Shown here in pieces: positions 46,642-56,178 of a DNA stretch of 64,000 bases. The notes below the pieces were generated by a model that did not search any database, was not told where the DNA came from, and saw only the letters and a list, made by a program, of their open reading frames with translations. The stretch is from SAR86 cluster bacterium (GTDB taxonomy: Bacteria > Pseudomonadota > Gammaproteobacteria > Magnimaribacterales > TMED112). Each line of letters opens with the position of its first letter. Position 1 is the stretch's first letter. The stretch lies in NCBI GenBank assembly GCA_023703555.1, contig CP097968.1, positions 517,451 to 581,450 on the forward strand, given 5' to 3'. Position numbers and translations under genes: made by a program.

Positions 46642-47509
46642 GAGAAAAATTTCTATTTGACCTGACGCAAACTTTTTCATTATTGTCGTTAAATATTAAT
46701 TTTTTGGCATGTAAATGCAGTTTTTTTGAGTGAGAAGATTTGATTTTTGAGTATTTCACATCCCCAACAATCGGATGGCCTGCATTGGCACAATGGACTC
46801 TAATCTGGTGTGTTCTTCCAGTTATAGGTTTAACTTCTAATTTTGTGAAGTTTTGTTGTTGAGAAATTATTCTAAAATTCGTTATGGATTCTTTACCATC
46901 ATCTGACTGAATCACCTTTCGTTCTTTTTCAGAGATTTTAATTTTTTTAATTTTATTTTTTATGATTTTAAGATTAGATGGCCAAGATCCATGCACAAAA
47001 CATTCATAGGTTTTTTTTACAAGATGATTTCTGAATTGTTTATGAATATCTCTTAATGCAGACATCTTTCTAGCAATTATTAAGCAGCCACTTGTCATTT
47101 TATCGATTCGATGTGCAAGGTTATAACTATCTGAGTTTAAGTAGAGTTTGCGAATTATTTCAATTACTCCAAAATTTAGACCTGATCCACCATGTACAGC
47201 AAAATTTGGAGGCTTGTCTACAACAATAAAATTTTTTGATTCGTAAATTATTTCTTTTTTAATTGTCTGTAAAAGTTTGTCTAGATTAGCTGAGCCATTT
47301 AATTCAACCTTAGGTTCAAATGACGGAGTGGTAATCTTGTCCCCTGTCATGAGCTTATAATCTTGTTTCTTTCTTCCTCCATTCACTCTAATTGAACCTT
47401 TTCGCAGCGAACTATAAATCTTTGTTTTTGGTAAGAATTTGAATTTTGAAATCAAATAATTATCTAACCTTCGGTTTTCGTTATCAGTGTCAACAATAAA
47501 AAATTTCAT
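46625..47509 (-). CDS. rluC: RluA-family rRNA pseudouridine synthase, RluC-like
   Basis: A 294-residue enzyme: an N-terminal S4 RNA-binding domain (RLDNYLISKF, SLRKGSIRVNG), then the catalytic Asp in HRIDKMTSG, YECFVHG, and GRTHQIRVHCANAGHPIVGD. It probably modifies 23S rRNA (955, 2504, 2580 in E. coli). The Lys-rich spacer near 185-200 is unusual. RluD is the alternative. It is divergent from rne, as rluC is in E. coli, which favours RluC. Confidence 0.88.
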   Translation of the reverse strand: MKFFIVDTDNENRRLDNYLISKFKFLPKTKIYSSLRKGSIRVNGGRKKQDYKLMTGDKITTPSFEPKVELNGSANLDKLLQTIKKEIIYESKNFIVVDKPPNFAVHGGSGLNFGVIEIIRKLYLNSDSYNLAHRIDKMTSGCLIIARKMSALRDIHKQFRNHLVKKTYECFVHGSWPSNLKIIKNKIKKIKISEKERKVIQSDDGKESITNFRIISQQQNFTKLEVKPITGRTHQIRVHCANAGHPIVGDVKYSKIKSSHSKKLHLHAKKLIFNDNNEKVCVRSNRNFSLKNYI

Positions 47510-47595
47510 TTATAGAATAATGCTGTAGAATATAATTCAAAGTTTCAAGGATAAATAGATAAATTAGAGAAACTTTTATTTAACAGAAAAAACAA

Positions 47596-47698
47596 GATAA
47601 GAACATGAACATAAAATATTTTAACTACAAAAGTAAAAATCGTAAGCTTATATAGAGCTTTTTAAATCTGTTCTTATCCTTTATTTATAAGGGATAAT
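47596..47698 (+). promoter_or_regulatory. Structured 5' leader of rne
   Basis: GATAAGAACA (47596-47605) is perfectly complementary to TGTTCTTATC (47669-47678), enclosing a small hairpin AAGCT/AGCTT (47644-47660). Directly after, ATCCTTTAT (47676-47684) can pair with ATAAGGGAT (47687-47695), which contains the AAGGG ribosome site for the ATG at 47699. The two stems share 47676-47678 and compete. In E. coli the rne leader mediates RNase E autoregulation; a similar role is inferred here. Confidence 0.65.
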
Positions 47699-49615
47699 AT
47701 GAAAAAAATACTTATTGATACAAATTCTATTAATGGCAAAAGAAGTGCCTTAATAGATGGCGAAAAACTTTTAGATTTTGATCTAGAATTTCAAAATACT
47801 AACTTTCAAAAAGGTAGTATACATAAGGGTAAAATCACCAAAATTGAAGCTAGCTTAGAGGCAATTTTTGTTGAAATGGGCTCTACAAGACATGGTTTCT
47901 TACCATTTAAAGAGCTGTCACCTGATCATTTTGATCCGAGCAAAACTGGTTCTGAAAGGTTTAAGTTCAAGGAAGGCGACGACATAGTGATTCAAATTGA
48001 CAAAGAAGAGCGTGCAAATAAAGGGGCTGCTTTATCGACATACATTTCACTAGCGAGTAGATATATTGTACTGATGACAAATCATCCTAATGGTGGAGGC
48101 ATCTCGAGAAGAATAAGTGGAGATGATAGAGATAAGATTAAGAATCTTCTTGATAATTTAGAGATACCTGAAAAGATGAGTGTAATAATCAGAACAGCTG
48201 GCATAGATCAGCAAATTGAGCAACTTGCATGGGATCTTGAGTACCTTAAAAAATTATGGATTGAAGTTGATTCGGGAATACAAAAATCAAAATCTTGCCA
48301 GTTAATATATGCAGATCAAAGCCTGATACAGAAGACTATACGAGATTATTTTAAAGAAGATATTGGTGAATTAGTTGTTGATAATGCATCAGATTATGAG
48401 GCGGCAAGAACTTACGCAAACAAAATAGTTCCTGATTTTGTTGAGAAGATCAAGCTTTATGAAGATCCTGTGCCTCTATTTGCAAGTTATGGCCTTGAAT
48501 CAAAAATTGAATCAGCTTTCTCACGCGAAGTAAAATTAAGATCAGGAGCATCTTTAGTTATCGATTCTGGGGAAGCGCTAACCTCAATTGATATAAACTC
48601 AGCCAGATCAACCAAAGGAGGGGATATCGAAGAGACTGCTCTTAAAACAAATTTAGAAGCTGCTGCAGAGATTGGGAAACAAATTAAGCTCAGAGATGTA
48701 GGTGGGCTAATAGTGATTGATTTTATAGATATGGAGGATGAAAAAAATAATGAAAAGGTAGAAAGAGCTATGATTGAGTCAACAAGGCAAGATCACGCAA
48801 GAATACAACTTAATAATATCTCTAGATTTGGTCTTTTAGAAATGTCACGACAAAGAATAAAACCTGCGCTTAACGACCTTATGGGTAAAACTATTTGGAT
48901 TCGATCAATTGCTTCAATATGTGAATCAATTTTCCGCTTGATAACAGAGAAATCTATAAACAATGAGTCAAGTGTACTTTTGTTAAAAGTATCACCTAAC
49001 ATAGCTAACGAGTTATTAAACCGATATCGACCAAATCTAGATGATATTGAAAGACGTTTCAAAACTAAAATTATGACTTTTATAGATCCCTATAAACAAA
49101 ATGATAACTTCACAATCGAAATCAAAAAAAATGCTTTCTTTGATTATGAACAAAGCTTGGAGGAATCCTCACAAGCATTTCAAAATAAGAAGAGTTATAA
49201 CCTAAATGTCCCTAAAAAATCCTCAAAAGCATTAGTTGGGGATGTAGAATTTCGAAATATACCTAAGTCAGATAAAAATAAAAGAGGTCTTCTCGATTCC
49301 TTATTTGGACTATTTAAGAATAATGAAGAAAAAGTTAAGCCAAAAAGAAAACCTTTCAAAGGAAAGCCTAAGTTTTCAAAGGGTAGAAAAAGAAAGCCGT
49401 TTAATCCGCAAAAAGACAGTCTCAAACGAGGAGCATCAAATCCTCGTAGGAGTGTGAAGTCAACTTCAAGAAATCAAAATGGCAATATAAAACCTACTAA
49501 AGCAGAAGTGGAAAAAACATTACCGGATGACAATATTGGGAATAGAAAAGAACCGATAAAAACAAAAAAACCTGTCAGAAGAGCTAAAAACGATCCAAGG
49601 TTTAAGAAAGACTAG
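47699..49615 (+). CDS. rne: Ribonuclease E, short form
   Basis: A 638-residue RNase E/G endonuclease for mRNA decay and rRNA/tRNA processing. An S1 domain (about 35-120), the 5'-sensor region, and the catalytic block LTSIDINSARSTKGGD with the second Asp in IVIDFIDMEDE are intact. The Zn-link CPxC expected after the LLEMSRQRIKPAL segment (about residue 395) is absent: KTIWIRSIASICESIF takes its place. The C-terminal 130 residues form a Lys/Arg/Pro-rich disordered tail instead of the long scaffold of E. coli. It has a structured leader. RNase G is unlikely because of the basic tail. Confidence 0.93.
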   Translation: MKKILIDTNSINGKRSALIDGEKLLDFDLEFQNTNFQKGSIHKGKITKIEASLEAIFVEMGSTRHGFLPFKELSPDHFDPSKTGSERFKFKEGDDIVIQIDKEERANKGAALSTYISLASRYIVLMTNHPNGGGISRRISGDDRDKIKNLLDNLEIPEKMSVIIRTAGIDQQIEQLAWDLEYLKKLWIEVDSGIQKSKSCQLIYADQSLIQKTIRDYFKEDIGELVVDNASDYEAARTYANKIVPDFVEKIKLYEDPVPLFASYGLESKIESAFSREVKLRSGASLVIDSGEALTSIDINSARSTKGGDIEETALKTNLEAAAEIGKQIKLRDVGGLIVIDFIDMEDEKNNEKVERAMIESTRQDHARIQLNNISRFGLLEMSRQRIKPALNDLMGKTIWIRSIASICESIFRLITEKSINNESSVLLLKVSPNIANELLNRYRPNLDDIERRFKTKIMTFIDPYKQNDNFTIEIKKNAFFDYEQSLEESSQAFQNKKSYNLNVPKKSSKALVGDVEFRNIPKSDKNKRGLLDSLFGLFKNNEEKVKPKRKPFKGKPKFSKGRKRKPFNPQKDSLKRGASNPRRSVKSTSRNQNGNIKPTKAEVEKTLPDDNIGNRKEPIKTKKPVRRAKNDPRFKKD

Positions 49616-50384
49616 CTTTTATTAACTTGCTTGATAACGATGTTGCTAGTGGTACCCTTGGCAATTTGTCAAGATCGTACCACTGTGCATCACTTAACTC
49701 CGATTTATCAATAGTTATATATTTATCCTTGGCTTCAGCGAAAAAAGCAATCATGAGTTGGTTGGGATAGGGCCATGACTGACTCTCAAAAAATCTTATA
49801 TTTGACACCTCTAACCCAACTTCCTCATTGACCTCACGTTTGACAGCTTCATAAAGTGTTTCACCATACTCAACAAAACCTGCTATGGCGGTAAAGAAGT
49901 GAGGAGAGTTTTTATGTTGTACTAACAGAATTTGGTTCTTATGTTTAACAACAACCATGATGCAAGGTGACATTTTTGGATAATGTGAAAATCCACATTC
50001 ATTGCAATATTTACCCAAATCGTCAGTAACATTCTCAAATTTAGTTCCATGCCTAGAGCAATATTTAGTTTTGTATATCCATGTATTGAGCTGAGAAGCT
50101 CGTGCATAAATCTTTAATTTTTCTTCATCAAGCAAAGAAAAGGTCTGAGCTTTCTTTATAAAGTTATCATGCTGATTTGAAATCTTATCGTCACAGAATA
50201 AAACGATATCTTTTGTATCGCCCTCAAAAATTTTGTAGCCTTGATCAATATTAAAATTTCTTTCATGCAAGAAAGTTGTTTTATGATCATCAAATAAAAT
50301 CTCACTTTTGTCGTTAAAGATTAGAGAAAGTGTTTTTTTAGAGGTTTTTTCAAATTTACCAAAACAGGGTTTAAAATTATCCAT
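49602..50384 (-). CDS. nudC: NAD+ diphosphatase / NAD-cap hydrolase
   Basis: A 260-residue Nudix enzyme. The zinc ribbon is YCSRHG...YCNECG, the Nudix box is GFVEYGETLYEAVKREVNEEVGLEV read as GX5EX7REUXEEXGU, and SQSWPYPNQLM is the NADH pyrophosphatase signature. It hydrolyses NAD(H) and can remove NAD caps from RNA. I start at 50384 (MDNFKPCFG); a longer frame to 50426 would overlap the divergent nhaB start. It converges with rne, overlapping 14 bases. Confidence 0.92.
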   Translation of the reverse strand: MDNFKPCFGKFEKTSKKTLSLIFNDKSEILFDDHKTTFLHERNFNIDQGYKIFEGDTKDIVLFCDDKISNQHDNFIKKAQTFSLLDEEKLKIYARASQLNTWIYKTKYCSRHGTKFENVTDDLGKYCNECGFSHYPKMSPCIMVVVKHKNQILLVQHKNSPHFFTAIAGFVEYGETLYEAVKREVNEEVGLEVSNIRFFESQSWPYPNQLMIAFFAEAKDKYITIDKSELSDAQWYDLDKLPRVPLATSLSSKLIKASLS

Positions 50385-50390
50385 GTTCTG

Positions 50391-50396
50391 TATAAT
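50391..50396 (+). promoter_or_regulatory. -10 element of nhaB
   Basis: A perfect TATAAT lies ten bases before the nhaB ATG, predicting a leader of about four bases. It sits in the 22-base divergent gap with nudC. Confidence 0.45.
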
Positions 50397-50406
50397 GTAA
50401 ACTTTT

Positions 50407-51879
50407 ATGAGCAATGTATTAAGCAAAATTAACGAAAGTTTTCTTGGCGATGCGCCTGGATGGTATAAAAAAACAATAATATCCTTTCTAGCTTTAAACC
50501 CAATAATATACTTTACTGCCTTAAGTTTTGATCTGGACGCAGGATTTATTATTGGTTGGGTGCTATTACTTCAGTTTATTTTTACATTAATTTTTTCTAT
50601 TCAATGCTACCCTCTTCAACCAGGTGGTCTTATAGCATTGGAGTCTTTATTCCTTGGTCTTACTGATCCATACCACGTGTATCATGAAATTGAATCAAAC
50701 CTTGAAGTGCTTTTACTACTTATTTTTATGGTCTCAGCAATTTTTTTTATGAAAGATCTCCTTTTAGTAATATTCACAAAACTCCTTGAAACTGTAAAAA
50801 ATAAAATGGCTCTATCTTTACTCTTCATGATTTCAGCTGCATTCTTATCTGCTTTTCTTGATGCTCTGACTGTTACTGCAGTTCTCATAGCAGTGTCCAT
50901 TGGTTTTTATAATATTTTCTCTTTTAATCACAAACAGAAATTGATAACTGCAGATGAATTTGAAAATGGTAAGCTTTTTTTAAGAGATCTAGTAATGCAT
51001 GGTGCCATTGGGACAGCTCTAGGTGGGGTGTGTACTATTGTTGGAGAGCCACAAAACTTACTAATTGCTACAAAAGCTGATTGGACCTTCTATGAATTTT
51101 TTATAAAGATGGCTCCCATAACAATGCCAGTGCTTTTAGCTGGATTGGTAACTTGTCTATTCGTTGAAAGATTCAAGCTTGTAGGTTACGGAGTGATTTT
51201 ATCTGATAAGTTGAGAAATAAGATTATTGAAGATGCCCACAGAAAAGATCAAGCTCGCACAGATGCTGAAAAGTTGCACTTAGTATTTGAAGGAATCTTA
51301 GGTGTGTGCCTTATAGTCGCTTTGGGTCTTCATGTTGCCCCTGTTGGAATAATTGGATTGTTTTTACTTGTTGCTTTGACCGCCAGCAAAGGAATAATAT
51401 CTGAACATAAACTTGGAAAGGCTTTTGAAGAACCTCTTCCTTTTACTGGTCTATTAGTCATATTCTTTGTAATTGTTGCAGTTATAAATGACCAAAACCT
51501 CTTTACGCCTGTGATTCTTGCAGTCTTAAATGCTGCAACTGAAATCCAAGCACCACTGTTTTACATTGCTAACGGGGTCCTTTCTGCAATTAGTGATAAT
51601 GTTTTTGTAGCAACGGTCTACATGAATGAGATTGTTTTAGCACTTGAAAATGGAATTATTGATAGAAATCAATTCGACGTATTAGCAGTAGCTATAAACA
51701 CTGGCACAAACCTTCCAAGTGTGGCAACTCCTAATGGGCAAGCAGCCTTCTTGTTCTTGCTTACCTCTTCTCTGGCACCATTAATAGGTTTATCTTATCT
51801 CAGGATGGTGATTAAGGCTCTTCCTTATACTTTTGTTCTTACAATAGTTGGGCTTATTTGCGTAATTTTATTTCTTTAA
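50407..51879 (+). CDS. nhaB: Na+/H+ antiporter NhaB
   Basis: A 490-residue membrane antiporter exporting sodium. It aligns by eye with E. coli NhaB along most of its length: FLGDAPGWYK, CYPLQPGGLIALE, FLSAFLDALTVTAV, GGVCTIVGEPQNLLIA, and INTGTNLPSVATPNGQAAFL. About 12 helices. It fits a marine sodium economy. It is followed after one base by dusA. Confidence 0.96.
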   Translation: MSNVLSKINESFLGDAPGWYKKTIISFLALNPIIYFTALSFDLDAGFIIGWVLLLQFIFTLIFSIQCYPLQPGGLIALESLFLGLTDPYHVYHEIESNLEVLLLLIFMVSAIFFMKDLLLVIFTKLLETVKNKMALSLLFMISAAFLSAFLDALTVTAVLIAVSIGFYNIFSFNHKQKLITADEFENGKLFLRDLVMHGAIGTALGGVCTIVGEPQNLLIATKADWTFYEFFIKMAPITMPVLLAGLVTCLFVERFKLVGYGVILSDKLRNKIIEDAHRKDQARTDAEKLHLVFEGILGVCLIVALGLHVAPVGIIGLFLLVALTASKGIISEHKLGKAFEEPLPFTGLLVIFFVIVAVINDQNLFTPVILAVLNAATEIQAPLFYIANGVLSAISDNVFVATVYMNEIVLALENGIIDRNQFDVLAVAINTGTNLPSVATPNGQAAFLFLLTSSLAPLIGLSYLRMVIKALPYTFVLTIVGLICVILFL

Positions 51880-51880
51880 T

Positions 51881-52843
51881 ATGAAAAAAACGATCTCCGT
51901 GGCTCCAATGATGAAGAGAACTGACAGACATTTTCACTATTTGGTTCGCCTGTTGAGCCAAAACACTTATTTCTATACCGAGATGATTCATGCAAATGCA
52001 ATTCTAAGAGGTGATAAGTCCAAACTTTTGAATTTTGATATCAGCGATCAGCGGTTAGTTGTGCAGATAGGTGGATCAGTGCCAGACCATTTATCTGAGG
52101 CTGCAAAAATTATTGAAGATAATGGTTTCAAAGAAATCAACCTAAATGTTGGATGTCCCTCAAAAAAAGTAAAAGCAGGAAACTTTGGGGTATTTCTAAT
52201 GAAAGATATCGATTTGCTCGAAGAGTGTATAACCTCAATCAATTCAAAGATCTCAATACCGTTATCCATAAAATGTCGTACAGGCGTGGATGACTACGAA
52301 GGCGAGGATTTTTTAAATAATTTTGTCCAGAGAATTACTCGATTGAATGTAAATAAAATAATTATTCATGCCAGAAAAGCTATAAGTGGCCTTGATACAA
52401 AAAGGAATAGATCTATCCCACCACTCAACTATGACTTGGTATGCAATATTAAAAACTACTATGAAGATCAAGAAATTATTATTAATGGAGGATTCGATGA
52501 CATGGAAAAAATTCTTGATATTGATAGTAAAGTAGATGGAGTAATGATTGGTCGAAAAATATACTCAAACCCCCTCTTCCTTCATGAAATTGAGCAAAAA
52601 TATTTTTTTAATTCTACAAAAAATAAATTGATTGAGGTGATGACAAAATTTATGGAGTACATACTGCAACTTCAAAGCAATAAAGATGCAAATAGAGCAA
52701 TAAATCATTTAATGGCTTTACTCAAGTGCATACCTTTTCAAAAATCCCATAGAGAAGCATTAATGACTTCGTTAAGAGATAAAAAAATTGATAGTAGTGA
52801 AGTTTTTAGAAATCTTGAGAAAATTCCAGCTCTATATCAATAA
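51881..52843 (+). CDS. dusA: tRNA-dihydrouridine(20/20a) synthase
   Basis: A 320-residue FMN flavoprotein reducing uridine in the tRNA D-loop. SVAPMMKRTDRHFHYLVR is the DusA start, LNVGCPSKKV holds the catalytic Cys, IKCRTGVDD and IIHARKAISGL bind FMN, and GVMIGRKIYSNP is near the end. It probably shares the nhaB transcript. Its 3' end overlaps mlaA by 38 bases. Confidence 0.95.
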   Translation: MKKTISVAPMMKRTDRHFHYLVRLLSQNTYFYTEMIHANAILRGDKSKLLNFDISDQRLVVQIGGSVPDHLSEAAKIIEDNGFKEINLNVGCPSKKVKAGNFGVFLMKDIDLLEECITSINSKISIPLSIKCRTGVDDYEGEDFLNNFVQRITRLNVNKIIIHARKAISGLDTKRNRSIPPLNYDLVCNIKNYYEDQEIIINGGFDDMEKILDIDSKVDGVMIGRKIYSNPLFLHEIEQKYFFNSTKNKLIEVMTKFMEYILQLQSNKDANRAINHLMALLKCIPFQKSHREALMTSLRDKKIDSSEVFRNLEKIPALYQ

Positions 52844-53519
52844 GAAATTCGTCTTCAACCACACCATCAAAAACTAAGTATTCTCTTGATTGTAAATATG
52901 CCTCTTTAACAAATTCATATTTATCACCAATTATCAGATTCTCAGCTATTAGAAGTCTTTCTCTTGTTTCAATGACATCTAAGCCGTTTAAAATGATCGA
53001 GGCTTCAGTGTCAGAGATGCTAAAGTTTCCTGATAAAAACCAACTAACAGGCTTTGCAAAAATATCGCGAAGTGTTGAGGGACCAATAAATGGAACGAAA
53101 ATGTAAGGTCCAGATTCTATTCCCCAATATCCAAGTGTTTGTCCAAAATCTTCGTCATGTCTCTCTAAACCGAATTCTGATGCAATATCAAATATTCCTA
53201 CCACGCCAACAGTGGAATTTATTACAAATCGTGAGGTGTCTTGTAGTGAAAGTAATAACTTGCCTTGTAGGGCTTGATTTACAGCAGTATCTACCTCTGA
53301 TAAATTACTAAAGACATTGGAAATCCCAGTTTTTACTATGTAAGGAGTGTAATCACTGTAGATTTCAGCTACAGGTCTTAAAAGGTATCTATCAATATCA
53401 TCAGAGACATTAAAGACCACCCGATTAATGTTTTCAAAAGGATCATTCTGGTCGCTCTGTTCCTCGGCAAACGATAGTAAAGAAAAAAAGAATATTAGTC
53501 CGATAGAAATTTTTTTCAT
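52806..53519 (-). CDS. mlaA: MlaA/VacJ family outer-membrane lipid asymmetry protein
   Basis: A 237-residue MlaA homologue: DPFENINRVVFNVSDDIDRY, INSTVGVVGIFDIASEFGL, DFGQTLGYWGIESGPYIFVP and the GPSTLRD block are diagnostic. MlaA removes misplaced phospholipids from the outer leaflet together with MlaFEDBC. The signal peptide (MKKISIGLIFFFSLLSFAEE) has no lipobox Cys, unlike classical VacJ lipoproteins. It overlaps mrp by 4 bases. Confidence 0.9.
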   Translation of the reverse strand: MKKISIGLIFFFSLLSFAEEQSDQNDPFENINRVVFNVSDDIDRYLLRPVAEIYSDYTPYIVKTGISNVFSNLSEVDTAVNQALQGKLLLSLQDTSRFVINSTVGVVGIFDIASEFGLERHDEDFGQTLGYWGIESGPYIFVPFIGPSTLRDIFAKPVSWFLSGNFSISDTEASIILNGLDVIETRERLLIAENLIIGDKYEFVKEAYLQSREYLVFDGVVEDEFLIDIELEFSQDF

Positions 53520-54208
53520 ATAAATTGGTCTAAGTTAATATAATTATACACCTCTGTGCTGGCTTCAAATGATTTAAAAATTTGTTTTTGCCCTAAGTTT
53601 GGCAAAGAAAAACAAATTTTGTGTTCTGAGAAAATATTTTTAATTTCCTTTGAGGGGACTCCTGGTTGTCCAAGAGCAAAAGATTCAGACATGTTTTCTG
53701 CAATACCAAGTATTTGAATTTTAAGTTCCTTAAGCAACTCAAGGGTTTTCTTAGTATCCTGTATTGAAAAAATGTCAGCTTTTGTCACAACTAAAGCATT
53801 ATCAACATCAGTATCTTTAAAAATAGTTAAATAAGCATCTCCAGTTCCAGGTGGCATATCAATTAAAAGATAATCAAGTCTTCCCCAATCTGTGTTATTC
53901 ATTAAATATTTTACAGAACGTGCAAGAAGCGGTCCTCGCCAGATTCTTGGATACTTCGAATTGGTCAAAAGCTCAATTGAAGAAATTTTAAGTCCATTGA
54001 AATTAAATGGAGCTAGCTGAGTATCGTTTTTTTTAATTCTAGTATTGCGTTTATTGAAATCAGTTATTTGAAGAATATTGGGTCCATAAATATCAGCATC
54101 CAAGATTCCAACTTTGTAATTATTTTCTTGTAGTAATCGAGCAAGCAGAATGGTGATAGTAGTCTTTCCAACACCACCTTTTGCTGAACAAATAGCAATT
54201 TTTTTCAT
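53516..54208 (-). CDS. mrp: Mrp/NBP35-like P-loop ATPase, short form
   Basis: A 230-residue Fe-S carrier-type ATPase: deviant Walker A CSAKGGVGKTT, DADIYGPN, LLIDMPPGTGD, and IAENMSE. It lacks the N-terminal DUF59 domain, and the CxxC that binds the bridging Fe-S cluster (expected right after ENMS) is missing: ESFALGQPG is present instead. It is divergent from metG, the same arrangement as mrp/metG in E. coli, which supports orthology. Confidence 0.85.
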   Translation of the reverse strand: MKKIAICSAKGGVGKTTITILLARLLQENNYKVGILDADIYGPNILQITDFNKRNTRIKKNDTQLAPFNFNGLKISSIELLTNSKYPRIWRGPLLARSVKYLMNNTDWGRLDYLLIDMPPGTGDAYLTIFKDTDVDNALVVTKADIFSIQDTKKTLELLKELKIQILGIAENMSESFALGQPGVPSKEIKNIFSEHKICFSLPNLGQKQIFKSFEASTEVYNYINLDQFI

Positions 54209-54242
54209 AAACTAGAAAGTAACATATAATTTCACAAACATT

Positions 54243-55850
54243 ATGAAATATCTAGTTACAAGCGCACTCCCTTATGCAAATGCACCTCTTCATCTTGGAC
54301 ACGCCCTGGAAATAATCCAAACTGATGCCTGGGTGAGACATAAAAATTTAAATGGCTCTGAGGCATTATATTTCTGTGCAAGTGATACTCATGGAACACC
54401 CATCATGCTTCAAGCTGAGGAACTGGGTGTAAAGCCCGAAAATTTGGTCGCAGAAATGCGCGATTTACATGAAGCAACCTTCAAAAAATTTAATGTTAAT
54501 CTAGCAAATTTCTACACTACGCACTCCGAAGAGAGCAAAGACTTAACACAAGAAATCTACTCTAAACTACTTGACCACAAATACATTTTTACAGAACAAA
54601 TATCTCAACTTTTTGATGATGAAAAACAAATGTTTTTATCTGATAGATTCGTCAAAGGAACTTGTCCACACTGTGGAGCAAAAGACCAATATGGAGATGG
54701 CTGCGAAGTCTGTGGCAAAACCTATAACGCATTAGAGCTTATTTCGCCAGTTTCAGAACTATCACAGAAAAAACCATCAAAAAAAGAATCAAAACATTAT
54801 TTCTTTGATCTAGAGAAATTTACAAGTTTTTTATCGACTAAGGTTCAAAAAATATCTAAACAACAGCCGATGATTAACAAAATGTCAGAATGGCTTGATA
54901 GCGGTCTTTCATCATGGGATATCTCTAGAGATGGTCCCTACTTTGGTTTTAAGATTCCTGGAGAAGACGCAAAATTCTTTTATGTTTGGCTCGATGCCCC
55001 CATAGGGTATCTTGCTTCAATTAAGCATTGGTGCGAATTGAACGGTAAGGATTTTAACAATCTTATTAAAAGTGATTCTACAAAACTTGTTCATTTTATA
55101 GGAAAAGATATTGCGTATTTTCATCTTCTTTTTTGGCCTGCAGTACTCGAAGCCGCAGGTATGAAATTGCCTGAGGAGGTTTTCACTCATGGGTTTATGA
55201 CGATGGAAGGGAAAAAAATGTCAAAATCAAGAGGCAACTTTATTAGTGCTGAAAAAGCACTTGAATATGCACCTGCTGATTTCTATCGATACTATATTTC
55301 GTCAAAGCTAAACGAAAGCGTTTCCGACATCGATTTTTCCCTGGAAGATTTTGTTGAAAAGGTTAATAGTGATTTAGTTGGTAAATTCATCAATATACCA
55401 AGCAGAATCCAAAACTTTATATATAAACATAATCAAGGGAAAATTAACCCTAACACCAATTCCCTTAATCAAAGATTTACCTCTGATTACCAAACTATTA
55501 TAAATGCTACCGAAACTAGGAATTATGCTCTGGCAATCAGACATATAATGAAAATTGCTGATGAAATAAATTTATATGTTTCAGAGAATAAACCATGGGA
55601 TCTTGAGAAAACTGGAGATCTGCAAGGATGTTTAGAAATATGCTCTGAAGCTTTGGTTGCCTTCAAGTCCTTGGTTGTTCTTATGGAGCCTTACATTCCC
55701 GAAATTTCACAACAAATATATAAACTTCTAAACCTATCAGATTGCACGTATTCCATAGTTTATGAGCAAGGAATTAGTGAAATTAACAAATATGAACATA
55801 TTATAAAAAGACTAGATATAGATGAACTCAAAGGGGTCTACGATGGTTGA
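54243..55850 (+). CDS. metG: Methionyl-tRNA synthetase catalytic subunit
   Basis: A 535-residue class I synthetase. [13 protein letters not shown] has the HIGH-type motif, the double zinc knuckle is CPHCG...CEVCG, and KKMSKSRG is the KMSKS loop, followed by the anticodon helix bundle with NKPWDL. It ends where E. coli MetG continues into its tRNA-binding domain; that domain is the next, overlapping gene. A TATAAT 12 bases before the ATG implies a leader of about six bases. Confidence 0.96.
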   Translation: MKYLVTSALPYANAPLHLGHALEIIQTDAWVRHKNLNGSEALYFCASDTHGTPIMLQAEELGVKPENLVAEMRDLHEATFKKFNVNLANFYTTHSEESKDLTQEIYSKLLDHKYIFTEQISQLFDDEKQMFLSDRFVKGTCPHCGAKDQYGDGCEVCGKTYNALELISPVSELSQKKPSKKESKHYFFDLEKFTSFLSTKVQKISKQQPMINKMSEWLDSGLSSWDISRDGPYFGFKIPGEDAKFFYVWLDAPIGYLASIKHWCELNGKDFNNLIKSDSTKLVHFIGKDIAYFHLLFWPAVLEAAGMKLPEEVFTHGFMTMEGKKMSKSRGNFISAEKALEYAPADFYRYYISSKLNESVSDIDFSLEDFVEKVNSDLVGKFINIPSRIQNFIYKHNQGKINPNTNSLNQRFTSDYQTIINATETRNYALAIRHIMKIADEINLYVSENKPWDLEKTGDLQGCLEICSEALVAFKSLVVLMEPYIPEISQQIYKLLNLSDCTYSIVYEQGISEINKYEHIIKRLDIDELKGVYDG

Positions 55851-56178
55851 AGAAATAACAATAGATGATTTTTTAAAGATTGATCTTCGTATAGCCAAAA
55901 TAAAAGCAGCCCTTGAAGTGCCTGATGCAGACAAATTGGTACAACTAGTTTTAGATGTTGGAGAATGTGGGGAGAAAACTGTTTTTGCTGGAATAAAGTC
56001 CGCCTATTCAATAGAGGAACTTAATGGAAAATTTGTTGTGTTGGTCAATAACCTAAAGCCAAGAAAAATGAAATTTGGATTATCAGAGGGGATGATATTA
56101 GCTGCAGGTCCTGGAGGGGCAGAAGTATTTATGATCTCTTCTGATAACGGAGCGCATCCAGGAATGAGGGTTAAATGA
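55843..56178 (+). CDS. Separate tRNA-binding domain of methionyl-tRNA synthetase (Trbp111-like)
   Basis: A 111-residue OB-fold protein equal to the C-terminal domain of E. coli Met[41 protein letters not shown] and ending PGMRVK. It binds tRNA and in many species dimerises. ATG 55843 overlaps the metG end by 8 bases in another frame and has its own AAGGGG site (55831-55836), so it is a real separate gene and not a frameshift. An in-frame ATG at 55822 is weaker. Confidence 0.9.
   Translation: MVEEITIDDFLKIDLRIAKIKAALEVPDADKLVQLVLDVGECGEKTVFAGIKSAYSIEELNGKFVVLVNNLKPRKMKFGLSEGMILAAGPGGAEVFMISSDNGAHPGMRVK

Noticed and set aside
48842-48960. Loss of the RNase E Zn-link through a local frameshift
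   Set aside because: The reading frame is conserved on both sides (MSRQRIKPAL before, ESIFRLITEK after) without compensating indels, so the loss is an in-frame replacement.
55822-55850. Sequencing frameshift splitting metG
   Set aside because: The second gene has its own ATG with well-spaced AAGGGG, and its length equals the known free-standing tRNA-binding protein.
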